Positions 8,434 to 17,330 of a DNA stretch of 21,713 nucleotides are shown here, piece after piece. The notes below the pieces were generated by a model that saw only the letters and a list, made by a program, of their open reading frames with translations, did not search any database and was not told where the DNA came from. The number at the start of each line of letters is the position of its first letter. The stretch's first letter is position 1. Both the position numbers and the translations under genes were made by a program. Source of the DNA: Acetatifactor sp. (lineage in GTDB: Bacteria; Bacillota; Clostridia; Lachnospirales; Lachnospiraceae); assembly GCA_024699575.1 (NCBI GenBank), contig JAILPF010000127.1:1-21713 (forward strand). The letters run 5' to 3'.

Positions 8434-9951
8434 ATGGGAAAAGAAAAGCAAATTCAAACTGCGAATGAGAGTGCGCAATACCGCCGTGCCAAAACAAGCA
8501 CCATCTTACTGGTAATGTTGCAGGGGGCTTCCTGCGCATGCTTTTATTCCGCAATCGGTTCTGTAAGTTATGCGGCAAATCTGGGATTCGGCATCTCTGT
8601 ATTGCTGGTGGGAACCCTGATGACGCTGGCACGATTGTTTGATGGGATTACAGATCCGATTATTTCTATGGTTATTGACAAATGTAATACCAGATTCGGA
8701 AAAATCCGCCTGTTCTGCATACTTGGCTGGGCCATTATGGCGTTTTCCATGAAGATGATGTACGACTGGTGTGCGGGGAAAGGGCATTCTCTTGTATTGT
8801 TTGTTACGATTTATTTTTTGTATTACATAGGCTACACATTTATGAACATGATCGGGATGCTGATATCTCCTGTTATGACAAATGACCCGAAGCAGAGACC
8901 GATGATTGGCGTATGTTCAACAGCATATACTTATATTATTAATATAGCGCTTTCTATTGTGACAATGATGGTTCTGCTGCCGTCAGCCGGTAATCAATAT
9001 ACACTGGAACTGCTGGCAAGAGTGTCTAACTTTACAGTATGCCTTTCGGGCGTATTACTTCTGCTTTCCATGATAGGGCTTTCCAGAATTGATAAACCTG
9101 AAAATTTTATTGCAGGTTCTTCCGATAAAGATGAAAAAGTGAAATGGAAAGATATGTTGAATCTACTAAAGGATAATAAGGGGCTGCAGTGTTATATTCT
9201 GGCAGCAACTTCAGATAAACTGGCAATGACGATAACTGGCCAGTCTATTATCGGAACCTTATTATATGGCGTTGTGATTGGCAATATGCAGCTGAGCGCC
9301 ATTTTAAATATCGTTGCCATTGTTCCCATTCTTATCTTTGCAGTGGTAAGCGGAAAATACGCCGGTAAAAATGGAAGCCAGAAATCAATTACTTTCTGGA
9401 GTACCGTTGCCATTGTGGTAAATACTATTCTGATTGTATTTATGCTTATGAATGCAGGGAGTCCTGTGGCGAAATCCATGCCTATGATGATTTTATTTGT
9501 TATCCTGACAATGGTGCAGAACGGTTTAAGGGTTGCAGTCAGCATCCCTACAGGCAGTATGATGGCAGACGTGGTGGATTATGAGGCTTACCGGAGTGGA
9601 AAATATATGCCGGGTACAGTAGCGGGTGTCCACAATTTTATTGATAAGGCAGTCTCTTCTGTAGGCGCAGTAGTTGCAACATTCTGTATAACACTGATTG
9701 GGTATAAGGAGGTAATGCCGCAGCCTACAGACCCTAAAACAATGCCGGTTGTAATCTTGATTTGTGCTGTTTTTTACGGTTTACCGATTCTTGGCTGGAT
9801 ATGTTCCTTGATTGCCATGAAAAAAACGCCTGTTACGAAGGAAATGATGATAGAGGTACAGAAAACGATTGCAGAAAGGAAAAACTCGAGAAGTGAGAAT
9901 AACAGAGTGGTTGACGAAATAGAATCTGTACAGCAGCAGGAAGAGGAATAG
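8434..9951 (+). CDS. GPH family (MelB-type) glycoside:cation symporter
   Basis: A 505-residue, roughly 12-segment membrane protein of the glycoside-pentoside-hexuronide:cation symporter family in the MFS superfamily. Diagnostic stretches are ARLFDGITDPIISMVIDKCN TRFGK after the second helix and ADVVDYEAYRSGKYMPGTVA in the second half. It should carry a sugar or small glycoside inward with Na+ or H+. The C-terminal tail after about 465 is hydrophilic and Glu-rich, likely cytoplasmic. AGGAGG lies ten bases before ATG 8434. As the first gene of unit B and the only recognisable sugar importer in the window, it is the best candidate for uptake of the intact substrate. No PTS or ABC sugar transporter is present. 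Confidence 0.9.
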   Translation: MGKEKQIQTANESAQYRRAKTSTILLVMLQGASCACFYSAIGSVSYAANLGFGISVLLVGTLMTLARLFDGITDPIISMVIDKCNTRFGKIRLFCILGWAIMAFSMKMMYDWCAGKGHSLVLFVTIYFLYYIGYTFMNMIGMLISPVMTNDPKQRPMIGVCSTAYTYIINIALSIVTMMVLLPSAGNQYTLELLARVSNFTVCLSGVLLLLSMIGLSRIDKPENFIAGSSDKDEKVKWKDMLNLLKDNKGLQCYILAATSDKLAMTITGQSIIGTLLYGVVIGNMQLSAILNIVAIVPILIFAVVSGKYAGKNGSQKSITFWSTVAIVVNTILIVFMLMNAGSPVAKSMPMMILFVILTMVQNGLRVAVSIPTGSMMADVVDYEAYRSGKYMPGTVAGVHNFIDKAVSSVGAVVATFCITLIGYKEVMPQPTDPKTMPVVILICAVFYGLPILGWICSLIAMKKTPVTKEMMIEVQKTIAERKNSRSENNRVVDEIESVQQQEEE

Positions 9952-9994
9952 ACAGCTGTATCAGGGAGCAGGAAATAGCAGAAAGGAAATGAAT

Positions 9995-10957
9995 ATGCAA
10001 TTAGACAAGTATGCAGCGCCATGCAGTGAGCCTGGAAGGATTGAATGCATCCGTTATCCCTCACGGGCCTATGCGTTGGAGGCATTTTACAGAAAAGAGT
10101 GCATCCCTCTTGAAAAGACGATGTACGTTTATCTGCCCTATGGATATGATGCGGGGAAAAAGTACCCTGTACTCTACCTGATGCATGGCGGTACGGATGA
10201 TGAAGGGTACTGGTTCGGGAAGGGAAGATATAACGAGGCTGACAGGGAAAAGTATACGGATGTCGGGAATGTGACACAGAATCTGACAGACCATCTGATT
10301 CAGGATAAAATTATAAAGCCGCTTATTATCGTTACTCCCAGTTTTTGCGAAAATGTGGGGGAATATAAGAACAGGAAGGAATATCCTCTAATCTATTTCG
10401 AAGCGGTTAATTATTTTTGGATGGAACTGGAAAATGACATTATGCCATATATCCAGAAACACTATGCAACTTATGCGGAGGATGCCACAAGAGAAGCGTT
10501 TGCGAAGGTGAGAGAGTATACGGCTTTTGCGGGAGCTTCCCAGGGGTCGATTACCGGATTGTATTCGGTTATGATGCATATGCTGGATGTGGTTGGCTAT
10601 GTCGGCTCCTTTTCCGCAGGCGCAATCCGATATCATCTGGATGGAAAAGAAGTGAGAGTGGAATTGGATGAAGCGAAGCTTGCAGAGCTTGCGGAAGCGT
10701 TAAAGAACGGACCAGAACTTTGTTACTGGTACAATGGATGCGGCAGCCATGACAGGATGTATCCTACCCACAGAGAAACCTTCGACAGACTGAAAAGTCT
10801 GTGTGTAAAGGAGTTGCGGGAGGAAGATGAAGAAACAGGCAACTGTTGCTTCCAATTACAGGAAAGCGGGGAGCACAGCTATCGCTATTGGATTAAGGAT
10901 TATTATAATATTTTACGGTTATTTTTCCGCAACAGTGAGGAGGAATGCAATTTATGA
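9995..10957 (+). CDS. Esterase D / feruloyl-esterase-like alpha/beta hydrolase
   Basis: This is a PF00756-type esterase of 320 residues, the family that includes feruloyl esterase domains of xylanases. Visible parts are YLPYGYD..KKYPVLYLMHGG, the nucleophile elbow GASQG, the Asp in GCGSHDRM and the His in SGEHSYRYW. Counted from this start they are Ser182, Asp253 and His294. ATG 9995 is preferred over ATG 9989 because AAAGGA (9982-9987) would leave a single base before the earlier ATG but a normal spacing for the later one. No signal peptide is present. Its stop overlaps the next gene's start as ATGA, so the two are translationally coupled. Removing an aromatic acyl group from a glycoside is a reasonable inference; the acyl group is unknown. 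Confidence 0.85.
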   Translation: MQLDKYAAPCSEPGRIECIRYPSRAYALEAFYRKECIPLEKTMYVYLPYGYDAGKKYPVLYLMHGGTDDEGYWFGKGRYNEADREKYTDVGNVTQNLTDHLIQDKIIKPLIIVTPSFCENVGEYKNRKEYPLIYFEAVNYFWMELENDIMPYIQKHYATYAEDATREAFAKVREYTAFAGASQGSITGLYSVMMHMLDVVGYVGSFSAGAIRYHLDGKEVRVELDEAKLAELAEALKNGPELCYWYNGCGSHDRMYPTHRETFDRLKSLCVKELREEDEETGNCCFQLQESGEHSYRYWIKDYYNILRLFFRNSEEECNL

Positions 10958-12531
10958 TCATTGAAAATACAGAATTTGGCCGTATTGAAGTTACAGATAT
11001 ACCGCTTCCGGAAGGGGTCGATTCCAATGTAAACGGAACCTATACTTTTTCCGGGCGCATACTGGTGGCTGTCAGGGAACCGGAGAAGGAAGAAGATTGG
11101 TACAGAGTACTTACGATGGATGAGGACGGCACAGAAATCTGCGAATTGTTTGATGGAATTATCAGGAAGAAAAAGGGAGCAAACGGAATCCGCTGGATGT
11201 GTTATTCTGACAATAAACGGATTCTTCTGGGCGATTATGTGCTGGAGTGTACGCCGGATTTAGACCATTGCACGTCTTCTGAATTAGTTGAAGTGGTATT
11301 TCCCGAAGAAATCAGTAAAATTCCCGGAATCTTTGTGAGATGGTCAGAACCGCTGATTGCGCCGGATCAGGAACATATCTGTTTTTCTTCCCTAACAGGA
11401 AACGGTGTTTTTAACTTTCTGGGAAAGCTTGTGAGGCAGGAATTCCGGTATGTTATGGAAGATATGTGCATTATCAGTACGGTAAACGATATGGAGCCGG
11501 ATATGGACAGCGAGGGCTTTTACCGCGTCAATGTACGCCGGGGCGGGGAAGTCAAACAGTTTGTAAAAGGCGGGAGAGGGCTTACGCTGGCAGGAGGAGG
11601 AACCTGCATCACGGAAAGTACGCTGCAGATGTTGGACACGGAAGAAGTTGCTCAGATTACCGAAACCCTCGGTTATGAAGAAACGGCCATTTTTTCTCCA
11701 AATGAAAAATACGCAGTGTGTATGTCCCCGAGATTTTCCCCAGAGACGGACTGCGGCGTATTAGGAGTGGTACCGTTATATCATGATATGATTACACGGC
11801 GAAAATATCTGAATGTATTGTATCAGTATGCAATTGCAGGCGTTCGATACGAGAAAGCCGGCAATATTGGGCCGGTACTGATTGATATCTGCCGCTCTAT
11901 GAGCGAGGGCCGGAATTATCAGGGCGTGGATTTAAGCGACCCGGAAGGAACATGGGTTTATTATTCCCCTATGAGCTGGCATCCGGACAGTACGAAAGCT
12001 ATGTGGAATGAGAGTACCAGAGTAACGGAAGGAACGGTAAAGGGCAGGCTGAGAAGATGTCGGCTCCTGGATGTGCAGCCCTCCGAACCGGTGCCGATGG
12101 TACCGACTCCAGAGAAAGATGCAATTCCATATGCGCTTCCGACAGAAGCTGCCATAACCCGGATGGAGCCGGAGTACCCTGTAAAAATAAAAGGGGCAGG
12201 AGGCGGTATTGTGATAAACTCCTGTATTGCGGAAGATACCGTTGAAACCCGGTATGAGAACTACAGCGAGGACGGAAAGACTTTTTATAACGGGTGGATT
12301 CGTGTAAAGGCTCCGGCAAATATGTTTATGCCGGAAGAGACCGTTATTTGGAGCGATATTCGAGTGACAGGGGAACATACCGGGCAGATGAAGCTTCGCA
12401 TTACATTTTTACCGGACAGGAGATTTCAGGTGCATCTTGCGAAAGGTATGGGAGAGGACGGTTATCCGAAATGCGCCGGTTTTGCAGAGTATGACGGGAT
12501 ACGGAGAGATGTGGGGGATATGGCGGATTGA
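10954..12531 (+). CDS. Uncharacterised beta-propeller-like cytoplasmic protein (candidate new glycoside-active enzyme)
   Basis: I do not recognise a named family for this 525-residue protein. Several segments look like TolB/PD40 propeller strands: YSDNKRILLG (84-93), APDQEHICFSS (136-146), SPNEKYAVCMS (248-258) and HPDSTKAMWNE (343-353). Residues about 30-380 may therefore form a propeller. A separate beta-rich domain follows (about 400-525) with TRYENYSEDGKTFYNGWIRV. There is no signal peptide, membrane segment or GxSxG. Histidines at 277, 343 and 475 could serve in metal binding or catalysis; this is speculation. ATG 10954 is chosen because it overlaps the esterase stop (ATGA) with GAGGAGG ten bases upstream; ATG 10945 has no spacing. 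Its stop overlaps the TTG start of the AEC gene. Coupling on both sides says its product is needed together with the esterase and carrier. A hydrolase, lyase or epimerase are all possible. Confidence 0.7.
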   Translation: MIIENTEFGRIEVTDIPLPEGVDSNVNGTYTFSGRILVAVREPEKEEDWYRVLTMDEDGTEICELFDGIIRKKKGANGIRWMCYSDNKRILLGDYVLECTPDLDHCTSSELVEVVFPEEISKIPGIFVRWSEPLIAPDQEHICFSSLTGNGVFNFLGKLVRQEFRYVMEDMCIISTVNDMEPDMDSEGFYRVNVRRGGEVKQFVKGGRGLTLAGGGTCITESTLQMLDTEEVAQITETLGYEETAIFSPNEKYAVCMSPRFSPETDCGVLGVVPLYHDMITRRKYLNVLYQYAIAGVRYEKAGNIGPVLIDICRSMSEGRNYQGVDLSDPEGTWVYYSPMSWHPDSTKAMWNESTRVTEGTVKGRLRRCRLLDVQPSEPVPMVPTPEKDAIPYALPTEAAITRMEPEYPVKIKGAGGGIVINSCIAEDTVETRYENYSEDGKTFYNGWIRVKAPANMFMPEETVIWSDIRVTGEHTGQMKLRITFLPDRRFQVHLAKGMGEDGYPKCAGFAEYDGIRRDVGDMAD

Positions 12532-13442
12532 AAACCACATTCATATTTTTAAATCAGACCGTATTGATGTTCCTTTTGGCGGGAATTGGATACATACTTT
12601 ATAAGAGAGGAAAAATTACAAAAGAAGGAAGCAAAACCATTGGAAATATTTTGATTAATCTGGTATTGCCGGGAGTAATCATACAAAGTTTCCTTGTGGA
12701 AAGAACAGCGGAACGTGTTGTAGGTTTGGCATTATCTGCAGTTCTGGCAGCAGTGATTCTTCTTTTGTCAGTTTTTATATCGGGAGTTTTTTTAAAAAGA
12801 GATCCAATAGCATCTTTTGCGGGGGCTTTTTCCAATCCTGGTTTTTTTGGGGTGCCGCTGATAGCGGCATCCCTCACAGACAGGGCCGTATTTTATATTG
12901 CGTCTTTTATTGCTTTTTTAAACCTGTTACAGTGGTCTTATGGTGTGGCGATTATGACTGGAAAAAGCGGCAGGATTACGATGAAACGGCTGCTTACAGC
13001 CCCCTTCTTTATAGCAATTGTGATTGGATTTCTTTTGTTTGTAACACAAATTCCTTTGCCCGGGCTTTTGACAAAAGCGTTGCATCATGTGACAGCCCTA
13101 AATACGCCGCTTGCCATGTTTGTAGTAGGTGTTTATCTGGCACAGACTGATTTGGCGGGGATGTTCAGGAAAAAATACATTTATAAAGTATGTTTTATCC
13201 GGCTTGTAATGATACCGGTTCTTACACTGGCGGTATTAATGTTAGTGCCGCCAATATTTTATGAAATGAAAATGGCGATACTGATTGCATCGGCCTGTCC
13301 AGTTGGAACAAATGTGGCAATTTATGCACAGCTTCATAATCAGGATTATCCTTATGCTGTAGAGACGGTTGTCATTTCAACGCTTCTTTCAATCGTAACA
13401 ATACCGGCAATTATGACGGCGGCAGAAATGCTTTTTCTGTAA
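12528..13442 (+). CDS. AEC family transporter, second copy
   Basis: A 304-residue membrane protein with about ten hydrophobic segments and AEC signatures: FSNPGFFGVPLI, LNTPLAMFVVGVYLA and ASACPVGTNVAIYAQLHNQD, with VVISTLLSIVTIPAIM at the C-terminus. It is clearly diverged from the copy at 5708. Its TTG start (12528-12530) overlaps the preceding gene's TGA (12529-12531), so translation is probably coupled; a GGGGG run at 12513-12517 may serve as a weak ribosome site. Two distinct AEC carriers in one glycoside locus is unusual and suggests two products, or a product and a precursor, cross the membrane. Direction and substrate cannot be read from sequence. Confidence 0.85.
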   Translation: MKTTFIFLNQTVLMFLLAGIGYILYKRGKITKEGSKTIGNILINLVLPGVIIQSFLVERTAERVVGLALSAVLAAVILLLSVFISGVFLKRDPIASFAGAFSNPGFFGVPLIAASLTDRAVFYIASFIAFLNLLQWSYGVAIMTGKSGRITMKRLLTAPFFIAIVIGFLLFVTQIPLPGLLTKALHHVTALNTPLAMFVVGVYLAQTDLAGMFRKKYIYKVCFIRLVMIPVLTLAVLMLVPPIFYEMKMAILIASACPVGTNVAIYAQLHNQDYPYAVETVVISTLLSIVTIPAIMTAAEMLFL

Positions 13443-13476
13443 TTGTGTAGACATTGAAAACCAAAGGAGATATATA

Positions 13477-15708
13477 ATGGAAAAACAACAATTAGAAGAA
13501 TTACTAAAGGATATGTCATTACAGGAAAAGGTAGATCAGATGCTTCAGATTACAGGCAGATTCTATCAAATGGATATTAATTCAGTACTGACAGGACCAG
13601 CGCTTCAGATGGGTTTAATAGAAAGTGATATCAATATGGCAGGCTCCATATTGGGAACATACGGCGCAAAAGAACTGAAACAAATTCAGAAAACCTATAT
13701 GGAACAGCATCCTCATCATATTCCCATGTTGTTTATGATGGATATCATACATGGTATGAAGACAATCTTTCCCATGCCGCTGGCAATGGGGGCGTCCTTT
13801 GAGCCGGAATTGGTAAGGCGCTGTGCGCAGGCGTCAGCAAAGGAAGCCGCCTATAGTGGGTTGCATGTAACTTTTTCACCCATGGTGGATTTGGTCCGGG
13901 ATGCCAGATGGGGGCGTGTCATGGAATCTACCGGGGAAGACCCATATCTGAACAGCCGTATGGCAGAGGCACAGGTCAGGGGATTTCAGGGAGAAAGTAT
14001 GAGTGAAGAGGGCAGGGTCTGTGCCTGTGTCAAGCATTTTGCGGGGTATGGTGCAGCGGTAGCCGGACGTGAATACAGTGCAGCTGAATTGTCCGAGAGA
14101 ACTTTACGGCAATATTATTTCCCGGCATATAAGGCAGGGATTGATGCCGGGGCCGGTATGGTCATGACAGCATTTAATACCATTGATAATATACCGGCAA
14201 CTGCAAATAGGTGGCTGATGCGGGATATCCTGCGTGGAGAGATGGGATTTGGTGGTGTCCTGATTTCGGATTTTTCAGCAATTCTTGAAACTGTAGTCCA
14301 TGGATATGCGGAAGATAAAAAGGATGCCGCAAAAAAGGCAGTAGAAGCCGGAGTGGACATTGATATGATGACCGGTTGTTATAGTGAAAATCTTGCAGAA
14401 CTGGTGGAACAGGGAATCGTTCCGGAATCTCTGGTGGATGAATGTGTTTGGCGGATTCTGGATTTGAAAAATAAGCTGGGGCTTTTTGACAATCCGTATA
14501 AAGATGCTGACGAGGCTAAGGCAGAAGAGGTTATTCTTTGCCGGGAACACAGGGCGCTTGCCAGGGAGGCAGCAGGAAAATCCTGTGTTTTGCTGAAAAA
14601 TGAAAATATTCTTCCATTAAATAAGGAGAAAAAAATTGCCTTTATAGGTCCTTATACATATTGTAAAAAAATAATATCAAACTGGTCAGTGGCGGGAGAA
14701 AGTAAAGACTGTGTCAGTGTGAAAGAGGCGGCTGACGAGATTTTTGACTCAATCCATACCTCATATCATGCAGGGTCGCAAATGACAGGAAGGAAGGTGA
14801 GATTTGAGGGCTTTTCGGCTTTTGGTAAGGCTGCAGAGCCGGATGATGAAGAATGGGGTGAAGAAAAAGAGAGAAAAGAACTTGAGGAAGCGGTACGGGC
14901 GGCAAAAGAGGCAGAGATTGTAGTGCTGTCTGTGGGGGAATCCTATCTGCACAGTGGTGAGGCATGCAGCCGGGCTTTTTTGGATATCCCGGAGGTACAA
15001 ATGAATTTGTTTCGAAGGATTGCCGAAGTAAACCCCAATATCGTAGTTGTACTGTTTAATGGGCGTCCTCTGGATATACGTGAAATCAGCGCAAAATCTA
15101 AGGCATTACTGGTCGCATGGATGCCGGGAACGGAAGGTGGTCATGGGATTGTAGATGTTTTAACCGGAAAAGTTAATCCTTCTGGTAAACTTCCTATGAG
15201 TTTCCCTTATTGTGTAGGACAGTGTCCGGTTTTTTATAATGAATTGTCCACCGGACGTCCGTACCGCGAAGGAGATACAAACCGTTATTTTTCCAAATAT
15301 CTGGACATACCCAATAAACCATTGTATCCATTTGGATATGGATTGAGCTATTCAGAATTTGAGATATCACCGGTAAAGCTGAATAAAAATAGTTTTTGTG
15401 AAGGAGATGTGATTACAGCCAGCGTGACAGTGAAAAATACTGGGGAATTTCCCGGCACGGAGGTCATACAGCTTTATGTTCAGGATGTGGCTGCAAGTGT
15501 GGCACGTCCGGTAAAGGAACTGAAAGGATTTGAGAAAGTGACGCTACGGGAAAGTGAAGAAGCTGTGGTTTCTTTCCGGATTGACGAAACGATGCTTTCC
15601 TTTATCCGGGCGGACGGCACTGTAGGCTGTGAGCCGGGGCTGTTCCGTATATGGGTCGGAAATAGCAGTGAGACAAGCAATATGGCTGAATTTTGGCTGA
15701 CGAAATGA
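13477..15708 (+). CDS. GH3 beta-glucosidase (BglX-like), intracellular
   Basis: A 743-residue family 3 glycoside hydrolase with the (beta/alpha)8 domain first, the alpha/beta sandwich second and a fibronectin-III-like domain last (about 650-743). The nucleophile is Asp265 in GVLISDFSA. Substrate-binding stretches RWGRVMESTGEDPYL and CVKHFAGYG are intact. Glu495 in YLHSGEACSR is the likely acid/base. No signal peptide is present. AAAGGAGA precedes ATG 13477. It should remove beta-linked glucose, or a similar sugar, once rhamnose and acyl groups are gone; xylosidase or other GH3 activity cannot be excluded by sequence alone. It is the last gene of unit B and is followed by a strong inverted repeat. 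Confidence 0.92.
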   Translation: MEKQQLEELLKDMSLQEKVDQMLQITGRFYQMDINSVLTGPALQMGLIESDINMAGSILGTYGAKELKQIQKTYMEQHPHHIPMLFMMDIIHGMKTIFPMPLAMGASFEPELVRRCAQASAKEAAYSGLHVTFSPMVDLVRDARWGRVMESTGEDPYLNSRMAEAQVRGFQGESMSEEGRVCACVKHFAGYGAAVAGREYSAAELSERTLRQYYFPAYKAGIDAGAGMVMTAFNTIDNIPATANRWLMRDILRGEMGFGGVLISDFSAILETVVHGYAEDKKDAAKKAVEAGVDIDMMTGCYSENLAELVEQGIVPESLVDECVWRILDLKNKLGLFDNPYKDADEAKAEEVILCREHRALAREAAGKSCVLLKNENILPLNKEKKIAFIGPYTYCKKIISNWSVAGESKDCVSVKEAADEIFDSIHTSYHAGSQMTGRKVRFEGFSAFGKAAEPDDEEWGEEKERKELEEAVRAAKEAEIVVLSVGESYLHSGEACSRAFLDIPEVQMNLFRRIAEVNPNIVVVLFNGRPLDIREISAKSKALLVAWMPGTEGGHGIVDVLTGKVNPSGKLPMSFPYCVGQCPVFYNELSTGRPYREGDTNRYFSKYLDIPNKPLYPFGYGLSYSEFEISPVKLNKNSFCEGDVITASVTVKNTGEFPGTEVIQLYVQDVAASVARPVKELKGFEKVTLRESEEAVVSFRIDETMLSFIRADGTVGCEPGLFRIWVGNSSETSNMAEFWLTK

Positions 15709-15717
15709 TATTACGGT

Positions 15718-15755
15718 TAGCATATCGTAATTTTGAAAGAGATTACGATATGCTA
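15718..15755. terminator. 14-bp perfect hairpin between convergent genes, likely bidirectional terminator
   Basis: TAGCATATCGTAAT (15718-15731) pairs perfectly with ATTACGATATGCTA (15742-15755) around a 10-base loop. It lies ten bases after the GH3 stop, and its right arm includes the stop codon of the reverse-strand araC gene. Neither side is followed by a strong T-run, so termination efficiency is uncertain, but the position between converging genes is typical. Confidence 0.6.
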
Positions 15756-16964
15756 TATCTTTGCATTCAGGGATTTATATTGGCTGGGAGACATGCCAAC
15801 CTTTTTCATAAAACATGTGGAAAAATAACTCCGGTTACAGAATCCAAGCGTATCGCTGATTTCCTGTATACTTTGACTGCTGTCAGTGAGCAGAAGCTTC
15901 GCCCGAGAGATTTTTTCATTTAAAATATACTCCTTGATCGTAATGCCGGTTTCTTTTTGGAACTTATAGGAAAAGTAATATTCCGTATAGCCGGTCAGCT
16001 TTGCCAAATTTTCTATACATAGCGATTCCGTCAGATGTTTCTGTATATAATAGCAGATATTTTGAATTGAGGGTGAAATGGAAGAGTCTGCCTTGGCATG
16101 CTGTACCTGCGACATAAAATCAGACACCATATCCTTACAGAATTTGACTACTTCCCCCGTTGTCCGGCATTCTTCCAACAGGGAGGCATAATATTCATAG
16201 AGGTCAAAGGCGGCGGAGGGGTGCAGGCCGCCACGGATACAGGAACGGGAACATAAGGTTAATAAAACCAGCGCATTATTCTTATTTTTACGGACGGCAT
16301 CCTTTAGTTCTGACTTTGCACCGGAAGAAATGGAAAGCAGGGATATAATTGCCGATACAGCGGAATGGTCTCCATTTTCAAACATTTGGCAGAGGCTTTG
16401 TTCTTTTTTCCACAGGCTTTCCGCTGCCACAGAATAGGTCTCTCTGGCAGGAGACAGCACTTCTCTGTCCTGTACAAAAAATTTTACATCTGACAGAGGA
16501 AGGGTTTCATCATTCAGAGCATAATGCAGCATGACGGCATAATTGGCAAGCATGCCGTTGGGGATTAAGGGGGTTGTGGCAATCATTCTGCTGACAATAG
16601 AGTGAGTACGGACGGACAATTCGTAGGTTTCCAGCTTTTGGCGCAGCAAATCGGAGGTATCCCTGCCGGTTACGGCAGGTCCCAGAAAATGTATACTTTC
16701 AAGTTCCCTGTTTTTGTGGCAAAAGCCGATAATCCACAGCATGCCTACATTTGTTTCCAGAATCAGCGGAGAAAGGAAACCGGAGGCAAGGTGGGATGAA
16801 ACCGCAGGAATAAAGTCCGATACGGATATCAAATCCCATTTGGCCGTGGTATCCAACAGTTCAAAGTCTGCATTATAGCTCCATAATGACAAAGAATAAT
16901 TACTGCAGATTAATTTATGAAGGAAAGTCAGTTTTTCTTTCAGGTTCATGATATTTTCTTTCAT
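15753..16964 (-). CDS. AraC family transcriptional regulator
   Basis: The last 100 residues of this 403-residue protein form the double helix-turn-helix of AraC/XylS regulators. The first is CIENLAKLTGYTEYYFSYKF. The second is QEISDTLGFCNRSYFSTCFM, followed by KKVGMSPSQYK. The long N-terminal part (1-300) is not a simple cupin and resembles the sensor regions of other clostridial AraC proteins; its ligand is unknown. It is convergent with unit B and, with the hpr-like gene, divergent from unit C. That makes it the obvious local regulator of all three units, probably an activator responding to the glycoside or a released sugar. The start is uncertain: at ATG 16964 the GGAAAGG site abuts the codon, and the alternative ATG 16949 has overly long spacing. 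Its first 50 bases overlap the hpr-like gene. Confidence 0.88.
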   Translation of the reverse strand: MKENIMNLKEKLTFLHKLICSNYSLSLWSYNADFELLDTTAKWDLISVSDFIPAVSSHLASGFLSPLILETNVGMLWIIGFCHKNRELESIHFLGPAVTGRDTSDLLRQKLETYELSVRTHSIVSRMIATTPLIPNGMLANYAVMLHYALNDETLPLSDVKFFVQDREVLSPARETYSVAAESLWKKEQSLCQMFENGDHSAVSAIISLLSISSGAKSELKDAVRKNKNNALVLLTLCSRSCIRGGLHPSAAFDLYEYYASLLEECRTTGEVVKFCKDMVSDFMSQVQHAKADSSISPSIQNICYYIQKHLTESLCIENLAKLTGYTEYYFSYKFQKETGITIKEYILNEKISRAKLLLTDSSQSIQEISDTLGFCNRSYFSTCFMKKVGMSPSQYKSLNAKI

Positions 16965-17223
16965 CCTTTCCGGTATAAGGAATCAGGAGTTCGGATAGTC
17001 TTTTTCGGTCAGATGCACCTGTACAGTGAATCCATGACTGCTGTGGAAGTATGTATGATGTCTTATTTAAGGTAAAAAAAATAAACTGTCCAAATGTAGA
17101 TTTTAAGGAAATCCGGTCTCCGTCTGCAGATTCGTAATATACGTCATTATCACATTTTGCAACCAGCTTTATAAGAGCATTCAAGTCTGTCTGGCCTGTG
17201 ATTTTAAAATAGAAATCTTTCAT
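16915..17223 (-). CDS. HPr-like domain protein without the phosphorylatable histidine
   Basis: This 102-residue protein begins MKDFYFKITGQTD and continues through LIKLVAKCDNDVYYESADG and ISLKSTFGQFIFF, the pattern of the HPr fold. Ser42 in LKSTFGQ occupies the place of the regulatory HPr serine region. The GxHARP active-site loop is absent: position 15 is Asn. It therefore cannot be a normal PTS phosphocarrier. Residues 76-102 are an extra hydrophilic tail. ATG 17223 is chosen over an upstream in-frame ATG (17271) because AAAGGTGG sits six bases before it. It overlaps the araC gene by 50 bases in another frame, so the two are co-transcribed and probably coupled. A regulatory partner of the AraC protein is possible but unproven. 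Confidence 0.65.
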   Translation of the reverse strand: MKDFYFKITGQTDLNALIKLVAKCDNDVYYESADGDRISLKSTFGQFIFFTLNKTSYILPQQSWIHCTGASDRKRLSELLIPYTGKDERKYHEPERKTDFPS

Positions 17224-17330
17224 AAAATCCCACCTTTCCATTAAATATGAAGTTATTTTACAATGTATCATTGAAAAAGGCAGTTTATAAATTCATTATT
17301 TTGTTCATAAAATCAAGTACTGATAACACT

